Assembly: GCA_963070105.1 (NCBI GenBank)
Contig: OY718806.1
Span: 4,423,865-4,487,864, forward strand
Reading direction: 5' to 3'
Length of the DNA stretch: 64,000 nt
Origin: Litomosoides sigmodontis
Lineage: Eukaryota > Nematoda > Chromadorea > Rhabditida > Onchocercidae
Shown here: positions 1 through 10,462 of the stretch, one piece after another
Position numbering within the stretch: the first letter of the stretch is position 1
Layout: every line of letters starts with the position of its first letter
The notes under the pieces: generated by a model
Database searches by the model: none
What the model was told of the DNA's origin: nothing
What the model saw: only the letters and a program-made list of their open reading frames with translations
Translations under genes and position numbers: made by a program

Positions 1-165
1 CACTAAGCAACCTTTTGGTTAGAAAGCATGAATGAAAATAGAATTAAATATGATCTTAATTTCATGGTGCTATGCAGTTGTAATGGCTCTTATCAAGTGA
101 TTTATCATTCATATCCCTTAGTAATCTGATCCGAATGTATAGTTTAAAAGTTTTGGAAATTTCAG

Positions 166-3100
166 CTTATCCGGTCTTTCACCATTTGGTGGAGAAACTG
201 ATGAAGAAACTATCAAGAATGTCAAAAAATGTGACTGGAATATGGACGATCCTATTTTTGCAAATATTTCTCTGGATGGAAAAGATTTCGTTAAGAAGCT
301 TTTAACGCTTGACCCAAAGTAATTCCGGCAATTGAAATTGAGATGAGTAACTAACTCTTGAAAAAGTGTCCCATTGAAAAAATATATGAATTGATTGTAG
401 AAGTCGGATGACCGTACACGAAGCCCTGGAGCATCCTTGGATTAGTAGAAGTGGCAACAAAGAGTCGTCTCAACAAATACCCAGCGAACGTTATCACTCT
501 GTTCGTGATTCCATTAGACAGAGATATGTGAGTATTACGAAATCTATCACATGTTGCGAATTTTCGTCGAAGTTTGCTTGGTTGTTGATGCTTGAGGGCG
601 TAGTCGAAGCTTAGTATGAATACTTGATTTATCCGTTGCAACAGTGAATATAGTAACAATGAAAAAAACCAACCGCACCCAAAGCTGTCTTTAAACGGCT
701 CTATCTGATTTTCAGCCTCCATCAGAGGCGAAGCATCCCTTTATTAGACGATCTATTGTTGATAGAGAGAGGCGGCTTGATGAACTAGGTGTTTGGTAAA
801 AATGTGTGAAACAGTTTGGGTGTTAATGCAATGAATGACGGATTAACTAGCATTTGGGGGTGGGGAGGATGCAATATATGATGGATGAATGAATTACATT
901 TAAATTAATACTTAGATAAGAATATTACATACTATGTTGATAATAAACGTATTTCCCGTTAGATTTCATGTTTCTCGACGTCACATCCGATCTCCATTTT
1001 TAGTTAGTATTTGATGTGAAAAAACATTCGGAAATTTTGTTTATCAGGACTCCTGGCCAGAACCGAATCCACCGATCGGGCGGATTTCGAACTACAGTTC
1101 TCTTAAAAAGCATCGTCCAGTAGAATATCATATTCATGATACGTGGTTCAGTAGAGAGGAAGGTCAGCCACGATTCATCATTAAACCATTCAATACGAGT
1201 TGTGATGAAGGTGGAAATGCTACGTTCTCGTGCAGGTATTATGATAATTTGAATTCGAAAGGATATAAATTTTAAGTTGGAAGTAACTTTTATCTGAAGT
1301 TCAGTTTGTTAAATTATCCGCAAATTAATAACCTATTTCAGGGTTATTGCTTCATCACCACCGATAGTGACATGGCATAAGGATGCGGATGAACTGAAGC
1401 AGAGCACTAAATATATGAAGAAATACGTAGATAATAATTATATGATAACAATAAATAGGGTTAAACCAGAAGATGCTGGTGAATATACTGTAAGGGCAAG
1501 GAATTCACATGGTTTCAAGGAAGAAGTTGCCTTCCTGAAAGTGATTGGTTAGTTTAAACTGAAATTTCTGAGTTTAAATCCAGCAAGCAACTTTAGAAGT
1601 TGTCCGTTTATATTTTTCTTCAAGCAATAATGTTGTGTAGAATTTGTTTTAAAAGTCAGATATATAAACTTTTATTGCAAATTTTAGGATCAAATGATAT
1701 AATTTTTAGAATCAGCAAGAAGTCAAAGCACTTTGAGAGTATCAGAAATTGAAAAACGGGCTGTTACGCGGGAACCTGAACTATTTAAAAAACATCAGTG
1801 TGCTCCGAAATTCACTTTTCATCTTCGGTCGCGTCTTATCCAACAAAATCATCCATGTAAACTGATTTGTAATGTACAAGGAGATCCAATTCCTAAGGTA
1901 GTTTTATTCACTTTTGAATATGTGTTTCGAAACTGATACTGGCATGCAACTTTCTTAAAAAAGTATTGGATGATGGTCATTGCAAAGTTTAAGGATGGAA
2001 ATCAATTTTGAGTTTTGAAAGTCAATTCTACATATTAAATCTGAGTATTTATTTGCATGTAGGTCGTATGGTTCAAAGATGGTGTACCAATCGATACGGA
2101 TAGAGCACATTTAACCTACCGAAGCGGTGTTTGTACGATGGAATTATTCAGTTCTCGTATGGACGATGCCGGTAATTATCGTTGTGAGGCAACTAATAGT
2201 TTAGGAATGGATTACACTGAATGCATGGTTAATGTGCAAGGTGAGAGATGTGCTTTTAAGCGATATTAGAAAAAGAATTTGTTTGAAGCTTATGTGTAAC
2301 ACTCAACCGATCTATCCGTAATTAATTCAGCAGTTCCTCTTACAGTGTCAATACAGCTAGATCTTAATCTTTTGAGAGATCATTTTATTTTTAAATAATA
2401 CTAAAATATTTAAGAATTTTGAAGCATTGAAATCTTTTCATTTTGAAGAAAGTCTGCTTTTTCAAGGTAAAAGTGGTGAATCGATGCCAGCAAAATCACT
2501 TCTTACGAAACGGATTTATGAAACTACCAGTGCAGGAAATATCGAACGCTCACGGTCTAGTGCTGATGTTTTACCAGGACATAATATAAAGCCATCAATA
2601 TCACAGTATCGGGATGATTCAAGTGCAAAGTATAATGATAAATTACCTACTTTCGAGTCGAAATTGTCGAATACTACTGTAAACGAGGGTGAACAAGCTG
2701 AATTTTCTTGTGCAGTAAGTGCTGTTTCATTGAACTTTCAAAGGCTGGTAAAATTAATCCTTAAAAATGTTGGCAAGAAGCTTTTTCAGATAACTGGATA
2801 TCCGGAACCGCTTGTTGAATGGCTCCACAACGGTGAACGTATAACTGGTGATTCGCGTTTAAAAATTTCTTTTGTCACGGGTCGAGCTTCATTAACAATC
2901 AAAAACACTGATAAACGCGACGCAGGGGAATACTGTTGTACGGCTAGTAATTCAGCAGGCTCGGAAACAACCAAAGCAGATCTTATTGTTAAAAAGTAGG
3001 TATTGAATAATATATCTTCAGTTTCTAAGTAATTTTAAGTACAAATTACAGAGTTTAGGAATAGCATTCATTTTCCAAGATGGGTATATGGAAGGCAGAC

Positions 3101-4243
3101 AAAGATGGAAGACTACATAAGGTGTAAGTTTACATGAAAAATAAAACTGGATTTGACGGTGTACGATTCCTAATTAGAAATCAATTTAATTCAGGAGTGC
3201 TACGGAGGCAGATGGCGCTGTTGACGAACCCCTAACAAATGGTGAACTGGGAGTTGAAGTTGCAGAGCAGAACGAAATAGCTATAAAGGCTATCCAAAAC
3301 GGTGATGTGATAAGCAACATGAGTGAAAGGACCTCAGAAGAAGATGCTAAATTTCGAATAATTCGACATCTTAGAGGGGTTCAAGTTGCTTCTGGCTCAA
3401 CAACTATCTTCTCAGTATTATCTTCAGGAAGTGCAGATAAGGTATGCTAGTTAGAGAACTCCAATTTAATAGATAACTGGCATAAATATATCTTGCTTCA
3501 AATTCTAGGTAGTGTGGCTTAAAAATGGCAAAGAAATCCAGTCAAATAAAAATGTGATAACAAAAGTGAAGAACAATGAGTATCAACTTGAGTTCCCCAA
3601 AGTATCGCTTGACGACCATGGTATTTATCAAGTCGATCTTTCTCGTGATGGCAAAAAGTTTACGTCAGCTGCATCACTTGTTGTGCTTGGTAATTGCTTT
3701 GAGTACAAACTGGAATGTTGCTGAAGTTATTCTATTGCATATTTAAAATAATACCGATTTTTGCAGATGTAATGAAGCTGTAATTGCTTCAGTTCTACTT
3801 CAGGTAAACAAAATGAACCCTCTGTTTGTAAACTTCCACAATCTCTAACGGCCAGATCTTTAATGCCCTGTAATTTTGTTCTTGAAATGGAGAACGCAGA
3901 AGGTTTGACAGTGCAGTGGTTCAAAGGATCCAGTAAATTAGAGAAAACCGATCGTGTCAAATCAATTAAATCTGGAAATGCTTTCAAATTAGATTTCAAG
4001 GTTAAATTAAATGCATGTCAAATCCTTTTTCCTTATTTGAAGAATTTGTAGTGGCTTGTCAGAACGAAAAAAATTAGGCAAATCAGGTGGCAAAGAATGA
4101 AAAATTTACTTTGACACAATATTTATTCCTCTTTGAAATTTTAGGGTGTTGAACCTGACGATGAAGGCATTTACACAGTAAAAGTAATTAAGGATAAAAA
4201 AGCGATATGTAAATACGCCGCTGCTTTGTTGGTCGAAAAATAG
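166..4243 (+). CDS. unc-22: Twitchin (UNC-22), 3' part: end of kinase domain plus five Ig domains
   Basis: This is the 3' part of a giant sarcomeric kinase of muscle A-bands. Exons read from the sequence: 166-318, 401-527, 1048-1235, 1342-1547, 1710-1897, 2063-2240, 2467-2714, 2790-2995, 3195-3441, 3509-3689, 3804-4000, 4145-4243. They keep one frame and give about 738 residues ending in TAG. The first two exons hold the kinase C-lobe (GLSPFGGETDEET, then MTVHEALEHPW). Next comes the linker and autoregulatory tail (RISNYSSLKKHRPVEY), which in twitchin blocks the active site. Five Ig domains follow, starting near QPRFIIKPF, APKFTFHLR, LPTFESKLS, the VVWLKNG exon and the LTVQWFKG exon. Several carry the DAGEY-type signature. 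The order kinase, tail, five Ig matches the twitchin C-terminus rather than UNC-89. The 5' part lies outside the window. Two extra exon-like segments (716-799, 3052-3121) are described separately. Confidence 0.95.
560..980 (+). repeat. Left arm of a long-range inverted repeat, inside a twitchin intron
   Basis: From about 568 (aagtttgcttggttgttgat) through 720 (ctttaaacggctctatctga) and 860 (agcatttgggggtggggagg) to about 979 (tttctcgac) the sequence matches the reverse complement of the right window end. It has indels and many substitutions. It lies within the intron 528-1047. Confidence 0.85.
716..799 (+). other. Exon-like segment in a twitchin intron (possible alternative terminal exon)
   Basis: Inside the intron 528-1047, a good acceptor (tctgattttcag) precedes an open frame of 27 codons and TAA. 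Joined in phase to the exon ending at 527 (...SIRQRY), it adds residues beginning PPSEAKHPFIRR and ending LDELGVW. The product would stop just after the kinase core, without the autoregulatory tail or Ig domains. The segment lies in one arm of the long inverted repeat. The other arm keeps the acceptor but encodes different residues. No transcript evidence is available, so this may be chance. Confidence 0.3.
3052..3121 (+). other. Candidate poison cassette exon in twitchin
   Basis: Between coding exons 2790-2995 and 3195-3441 there is a 70 bp segment with a consensus-like acceptor (acaaattacag) and donor (gtgtaag). The neighbouring exons join in frame without it. If it is included after 2995, the third in-frame codon is TAG. 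It could be a regulated nonsense exon that shortens the Ig tail, or a cryptic site pair. Confidence 0.25.
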
Positions 4244-6052
4244 CTATGCTGTTAATGATACTTAATCGATATAATTTATCTGTTAACATTTCAAAATGCG
4301 TACGCTTCCTTCTCTTCCATCTAATTCACACCAATAAAATAGTTTTATTTATGTCATTGTACATAAATGTCGTATAAAAACCTTCGCTTATTGTACTTTT
4401 TCATGTTCGGCACCAATATACCGGGATTCCTGACCTATTTATTCAGATTTTCACTAAAAAATACTTCGCTCTTTTCTTGGTAGTAGCTCTTCCCTGTTGA
4501 CAATCAAGTCAGCGTTTTGGTAACGATATCAAACAGTTCATGAAAAATTTTGAACTTAGTTTTGAAAGAATACTTAAGATCCTTGAAAATTAATGGATGT
4601 GTTTTCTGAAGTGACGTGTTGCGTTACAGCGAAGACTAAACTGTTCGATAGCACTCAAGCGAAATGGTATCAATTACATTAAAAGCAGACATCGCTCTAT
4701 CCAGTTTCTATCACCTCCTAGTCTAATACTGAGCTCCATATCTGCGAATATCACTCCAAGTAACATAGAGCCAACGTAATTCCAAAATTAAGCAGGTGAA
4801 TTTGATATAATAATGCTTTTAGGATGTCGATCATCCACAAAGCAGATAATTAAGAGTTAACTCATTGTGATGACAACGTAACTACTTTTTACGCAGACGT
4901 TCAAAAAGTCTCCTTTAGACTTAACAAATTTCTGCACTTATATTATCCACTTCAAACTTCGTTGCTGCAACTGCGTGTAGTCATTCTTGCTATTATTTTG
5001 ATCAATTTAGAATTCTATCACAACACCACAGAACATCACTGTAAATGCAGAAAATGATTTTATCTATCAACAGGAATATTTAATGACAGCGTTCTTTGTG
5101 TCTAAAAATCTCAACAAACTCTGCCTTTTGAACAAACAGAATCAAGGACATGTAGGTTATATTATACAAAGATAAATATAAATAATTTATACGCCTGTAC
5201 ACCGTCTTCACTGCATGTAGAAGATAGAACAATAAGAATGTGAAAGCTGCAAAACAGTATTAAGAACCAAATGCAAAGATTCTGTAGCAGAACTTATGAT
5301 TGGAGAAGCAACTAACTTTTTCAACAGTTATATTTACAGTATATCATAACTTTGTATGGAACAATAACAAATGTTACGAAAACGTGTATGATGAAATACA
5401 TAAGTTCCCCATCAAAACACTATGAGCTGAATATACCAAAGAAATTTAATTTTACCATAAGGTCTGTATATTAACTTGACCAAATTTCCATCTCTCACCA
5501 ACTAAATTATACATTAAATGAAGTGGACAGCACCAGTGCCAATAAAATATAGACAGAATTAGAAATTTTTTCTTCACAAATAAATGACCCTCGAGCTAGA
5601 TGAGCACGAATTACAAAATGGAAAAAATTGAAATTCGAAAAATTGTAACATAAATCTTACTTGAAGAAAATTAAAGACGAGTGATTTAAGCAAACATGGT
5701 TCTGAAACATTCTACAAATTAAGACTGATTTAAATTTGAAGTTGTAGATGGTCCAAAAATGAACTACTTGGTAGAAGAAACTTCGAGAGGCAGAGATTTT
5801 AGTTACCACCAATATTAAATGACACCACTCGCAAACATGTTCATTTTGTTTAATGAGTTCCTAAAATTCAAAATCCATAATATTAGCAAAAAAGATATAT
5901 CATCTGTCAGAATTTTTTTGACGATGAATGGAAAAGCAAGTGCGTGATGCAGATGAAACGAGAGATGATAATGTCTGTAAGTACAAATTAGCAAAATCAG
6001 CATAGAAGACTGCTTGATTGACTATAGAAACAATACGCAAATGAACCATTAA
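4244..6052. other. Intergenic region between convergent genes unc-22 and arl-8
   Basis: Apart from the twitchin 3'UTR and poly(A) signal, I see no coding segment with splice sites, no RNA gene and no clear repeat here. The short open frames are AT-rich and unlike known proteins. Confidence 0.6.
4333..4338 (+). terminator. Poly(A) signal of twitchin
   Basis: An AATAAA lies 90 bp after the twitchin stop codon at 4243, a normal 3'UTR distance for a nematode gene. Confidence 0.6.
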
Positions 6053-7773
6053 TTATCTTCCACTTTTCGAATGCTGAATTAGCCATTGCAATGTTATATC
6101 TGAAAACATATGTGAATGTACTACCTAGAAATAAGCGCATCAAACGTTATGTAAGCTCTTAATGTTTGAAAAAACAATCTTTACTGAAACACAATCTTTC
6201 GATCTAAGATTTCACAAATTTAAAATGAGATAAACGATACAAACACTCTTTTTCAAATCGTTCTTGTTGGTTTATTACAACCTGTGTGGTTGCATTACGT
6301 GCAAATTAAAATGCAAAAGGAACCTATGTTATCTTTTTCCTTGCAAGATATCGAATAGCAACAGATTTCTCTGTTTTGAATTGATGACAAGTTCCTAAAA
6401 TTAAGGATATGCAGTAAAATAATTCACATCCCATATATTGAACATTAAAAATGATTTTATGCAATCCTCCACTCATTGAACTATGAAACTTTAACACGTT
6501 TGACAATTACGGCTTACATCCGTTCAATAAGTTGTCGTTCATCAAGAGCACCAGGAAGATCCTTTTTGTTTGCTAATACAAGCACTGGAATGGAATCAAG
6601 CTGTGGCTTGTCTAAAAGCTGGCTTAATTCGTTCCTTGAAGCCTCAAGCTTATCTTCATCAGCAGCATCTACCATAAAAATGATCGCATTGACACCTCGA
6701 CAATATCTCTCCCACATGGAACGAAACCGAGGTTGTCCACCGATATCCCATAACTTAAAAATAATGTAAACTGTATTGTGGTGCTGCAACAGTTTAAGTA
6801 ATCAGTAAATCTAAAATGTCTTGGAATTAACAGCTGAACTGCAAATAACCAAACAAGCAATTGATCAATTATACCTACCGATTACAACTTTCAACTGCAT
6901 TTGTTATGAAGTTTGGCCAGCGTGCCGCTATTGCTGCGGTTAAGGAAGTGTGTAAATTAAAGAACTAAATTCTACAGAAATCTAGGATTTAGATTTGGGG
7001 AGAAAAGTAGACATTAGGAGATTTAGGATTTCGTTATCGCAGAGAACTGTTTTACAATCAAAATAATGCAAAATAAAGCAGAACATTCAAAAAACGAATG
7101 TGATGAATGCAAATGAGAAAATTCATAACAATGTAAAGCATAACAACTCGTTTGCACAACTGAAGACGTTAGCAAATGTATAATTTATCACCCTCTAACA
7201 TACTAGCGTTGATTGGGAAGAAAGTAAAAGTGAAATAATGAACTTCACCTCTACTCCGTGAGAGAGCGATACCGATTTTATTCATAAAGTAACGATTTTT
7301 AGCAATAAAATTCTACCCTAATATCCAGGTACAATTATGAGGTCTAAAATAAAGCATAATGTTTCAACTGTAATCTCCCTCGTTACTTGATAGCTGTTGC
7401 TGATATATCTGCCATTATACTAATTTCTATGAAGCTACCGGCCTTACCTTAATTGTGACATTTCCTTTTGTGATTTTACGCATATTGAATCCAACCGTTG
7501 GAATCATGTCTTCAGTGAATTGACCATTCTAAAATTCCAGTCTTCTGCAGAAAAAATAAATGAAATCTGGCTCAAACAAAGTTTTACTCAAATCAGTAAC
7601 TTCTCAATTTATATAACTTAAGTTGTGAACAAAATTAATTCAACAAATACCGCAATAACATTAACAAAAGTAGTTTTTCCAGAATTCTGTAGTCCGACAA
7701 GTGTCAATTCCATTTCTTCTTTCCAGAATAAACTTCGGATCCAATCCAGAACACGGTTAATCATCGCCAACAT
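6053..7773 (-). CDS. arl-8: ARL-8, Arf-like small GTPase of lysosomes
   Basis: ARL8 GTPases sit on lysosomes and synaptic-vesicle precursors and drive their kinesin-dependent movement. Five exons on the minus strand, in gene order: 7773-7651, 7528-7448, 6753-6518, 6394-6324, 6099-6053. They total 558 bp, or 185 residues, the family's usual length (human ARL8B has 186). Visible motifs are the amphipathic N-terminus [17 protein letters not shown] (no Gly2 myristoylation site, as in ARL8), P-loop GLQNSGKTT, switch I around MIPTVGFN, the DxGGQ motif as WDIGGQPRF, the guanine-binding motif NKKD, and SCKEKD near the C-terminus, which ends HSKSGR. The 47 bp last exon was found by homology to the family's DITLQWL segment. 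All junctions keep frame. Confidence 0.96.
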
Positions 7774-10462
7774 TGCTGCACTTCAGCTACTACTCTTTAA
7801 CCCAAAGCAGAACTAAAATGCAGCATGCTTAATGCCTGATGGGAATTTTTAGATCGATTTTGCGTAGCAATCATGTGTAGCAACATTTAGTGTATCCACA
7901 AAAACTGACGAATAAAAAAAGCAATAATCATCCTGAAGATCGACAGAAAGCACAGCCACGTCAACAAACTGATGTTTAAAGAAATAATCCACTCCCACTT
8001 AATTCCAAGGGAGGTGGGCAGCAGTGCATTTTGTGACTCACTTATGGCCAGGACACACATCATTTAAGAGAGTTCTTTAATCTGTCTTTTTCGAAAAATA
8101 TACTCAGTCACAAAAAGATCACATGTGCAGCTGCAAAGGTGCGAAAAATCATAGACTAGTAAAATAAACAGTAAAATTAAGTTACAGAGGGTAGAAACTG
8201 TCAAATGTGCTCCAATAAATCATTATTCGCTTGTTCAAATTCAAAACAAATCTTGAATAAGTAATAAGTGATTTTTGCTGTGTAACAAGAAGTTAAAAGG
8301 ATAACTTCTGAAAAGAAAGGAACTCCTCATATATTGAACCAGAGCATTAACTTTTGCGGTATAAGTTCCAAATAGGATTATCAAAGAACTGTTGTGATCT
8401 GAGTTTTACTTTTAAATTAGGAAAAGTAGAAATGGAAAAGAAAAAACTAAGGAACGCTATTGCATCCATACTACGACAAAGTGTAATTCTCCAGTGGAAT
8501 ACGGAAACAAGTACCACAGAGCTAACTGAGATTTTTTCTACACCCATTTGGTGAGAGCTCCTATCAAACACAACCCCACCACCAGCACGCACAAAATAAA
8601 CATTGAGGAACCGAAAAACTCCCGAAAAAGGGCTACCAATTCAATCACTATGAAATGCAAGTGAGAATTGCAGGACCTAAGATGCGTATTGCAGCTCGGT
8701 GATTTTAGAAGTCGAGATTCCCACACGGCACCAGTTGCAAATTGATGTTAAGAGCACTCAAAACCCCTTCCGTTTTGAAAATCCGGAAGAAAATTTAGAT
8801 CTCTTTTCTCGACCTCAGAGAGTATTTGTATGTTTTAGGAGAAACAAGTTCCACTGATAACTACAGCCGTTGCTTTGCACATACTACATCTACAACAATA
8901 CTATAGTTCAGTTTTTGCCTAGCAAAACGCAAGATATCTTTAATTTCCTATGCCTCACCAATCTTGCTAATAAGATTGAATAGCGCTGTTGTTTCGGATC
9001 CGCCCAGATTCCTTCTCTGCTCTTTATACGGTCTTACTAGCAACCTGTCCAGCTTCCATTTCACACAGATGAATATACGTATTGCTTTAAAAACATCATT
9101 CCTACTTCAACTACTCGCTCTCATTCCAGCACTACTATGGTTGTTCCGCAGCATTTCTGACCGCATAAAACTGAAACAGATCAAGACGGTGAGCTAGTAG
9201 AATCAACACTGCTATTCTGAAACCATAATTTTAATACTTTTTTTCTCAATCAGACAGTGTAAAGACGGTTTCAGAACTCATTGGTCAAAATCCTCCATTC
9301 GCATTCACGAAGTATTTTCAGAATCATGTTGCAAATACAAATTTGGTTGTTAGCCTCACGGAACTCTAAACTCTTCATTGTCCAACACGATTAATACGAC
9401 ATTAAAAGTAGAAGCGAATATATCAATAATGTAAAATTTGGACATGTTGAGACAAGAGATCCAGGATGAAACAGGTACTACACAGATTACGCATAAGATT
9501 CAGAAGTCCACAAAAACACCGGAAACAGCCGAAAGTGAAGCCGGGCAAGAATGTACCATAAAGGTAAAAATACAAGAATAAGGCATTTTGAAACAACAGG
9601 CAAGGTGTATTTATTGCGAGAAAAGTACGATCCATTACATGTATAGAACTGTAGCACGATAAATCTGCACGGTTCTGGAAAAAATGGTCATAAAGACCGT
9701 GCTTTTCGGTAAAGCTTAATGAGATTTCAATTAAAAAAAAAACAAAGAGGACTAAACAATACAGCTACGAGTATAACTAAAGCTACAAGCTGAGAAAATG
9801 CAACCACCCATCACCATCCGTGTTATTACTCAGTTTCTTGAGCATCTTCCCCAGTAATAACTGAAATGTGTAGCACACACTTTTTCACCACCTTTAATCC
9901 CGATTTGCAGGTGAAAAAACTACCGAATGAGTGAGTTCATTCTTCCAGTTAATCCTCATTTCAAAAATACGAAACATACGAAACTAAAAAGTATGGAAAA
10001 GCTAGAAATATGATTAAAGTATGGAAGTGGTACGGAGTTATGAAATTTGAACAACGAATTCGAAATCAAAAATAAAAACAAAATGCTGGAAATATAAATT
10101 GTACAAAAGCAACATAAATCCATACTGCTAAGGAACGAAGTCTTCGCTTCTACCTACTCTCAACTATCTATCTGAGGTAAACAAGCCAAAGCAGATTACA
10201 TGAAATAAATTTTTTGAACGCTAAAATGCATCCACTCACAATGTTAGGGAAAAGCTACCGAAATCCAAAACACCCTTTGCAGCAACCGAAAAGAGTTTTT
10301 GGAAATTTCAGAGTTAGAAAATCATGCTTAAATCATGAAATCTTTCAAACTATTGGGTAGTCTTTACACAATTTTTTTCTTAACATCTCCCACAGATTAC
10401 GTCGTGGTCATTAAATATCGTCGGATTCGAAACGGATCTCAGCTGTATACAAAGTATTGAAG
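7774..10462. other. Unassigned region between arl-8 and the BED-finger gene
   Basis: This stretch holds the 5' flank of arl-8 and the 3' flank of the BED-finger gene; both are on the minus strand. I see no spliceable coding segment resembling a known protein and no repeat array. Short open frames near 8350-9635 on both strands look like chance. Confidence 0.5.

Noticed and set aside
351..722. Open frame of 123 codons on the minus strand at the left end
   Set aside because: It spans a twitchin exon in antisense and the repeat arm. Its partial reappearance at the right end only reflects the inverted repeat.
166..4243. First thought: UNC-89 (obscurin), another giant muscle kinase with Ig domains
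   Set aside because: The kinase tail RISNYSSLKKHRP and the order of five C-terminal Ig domains match twitchin, and there are no UNC-89-like second kinase or Fn3 units.
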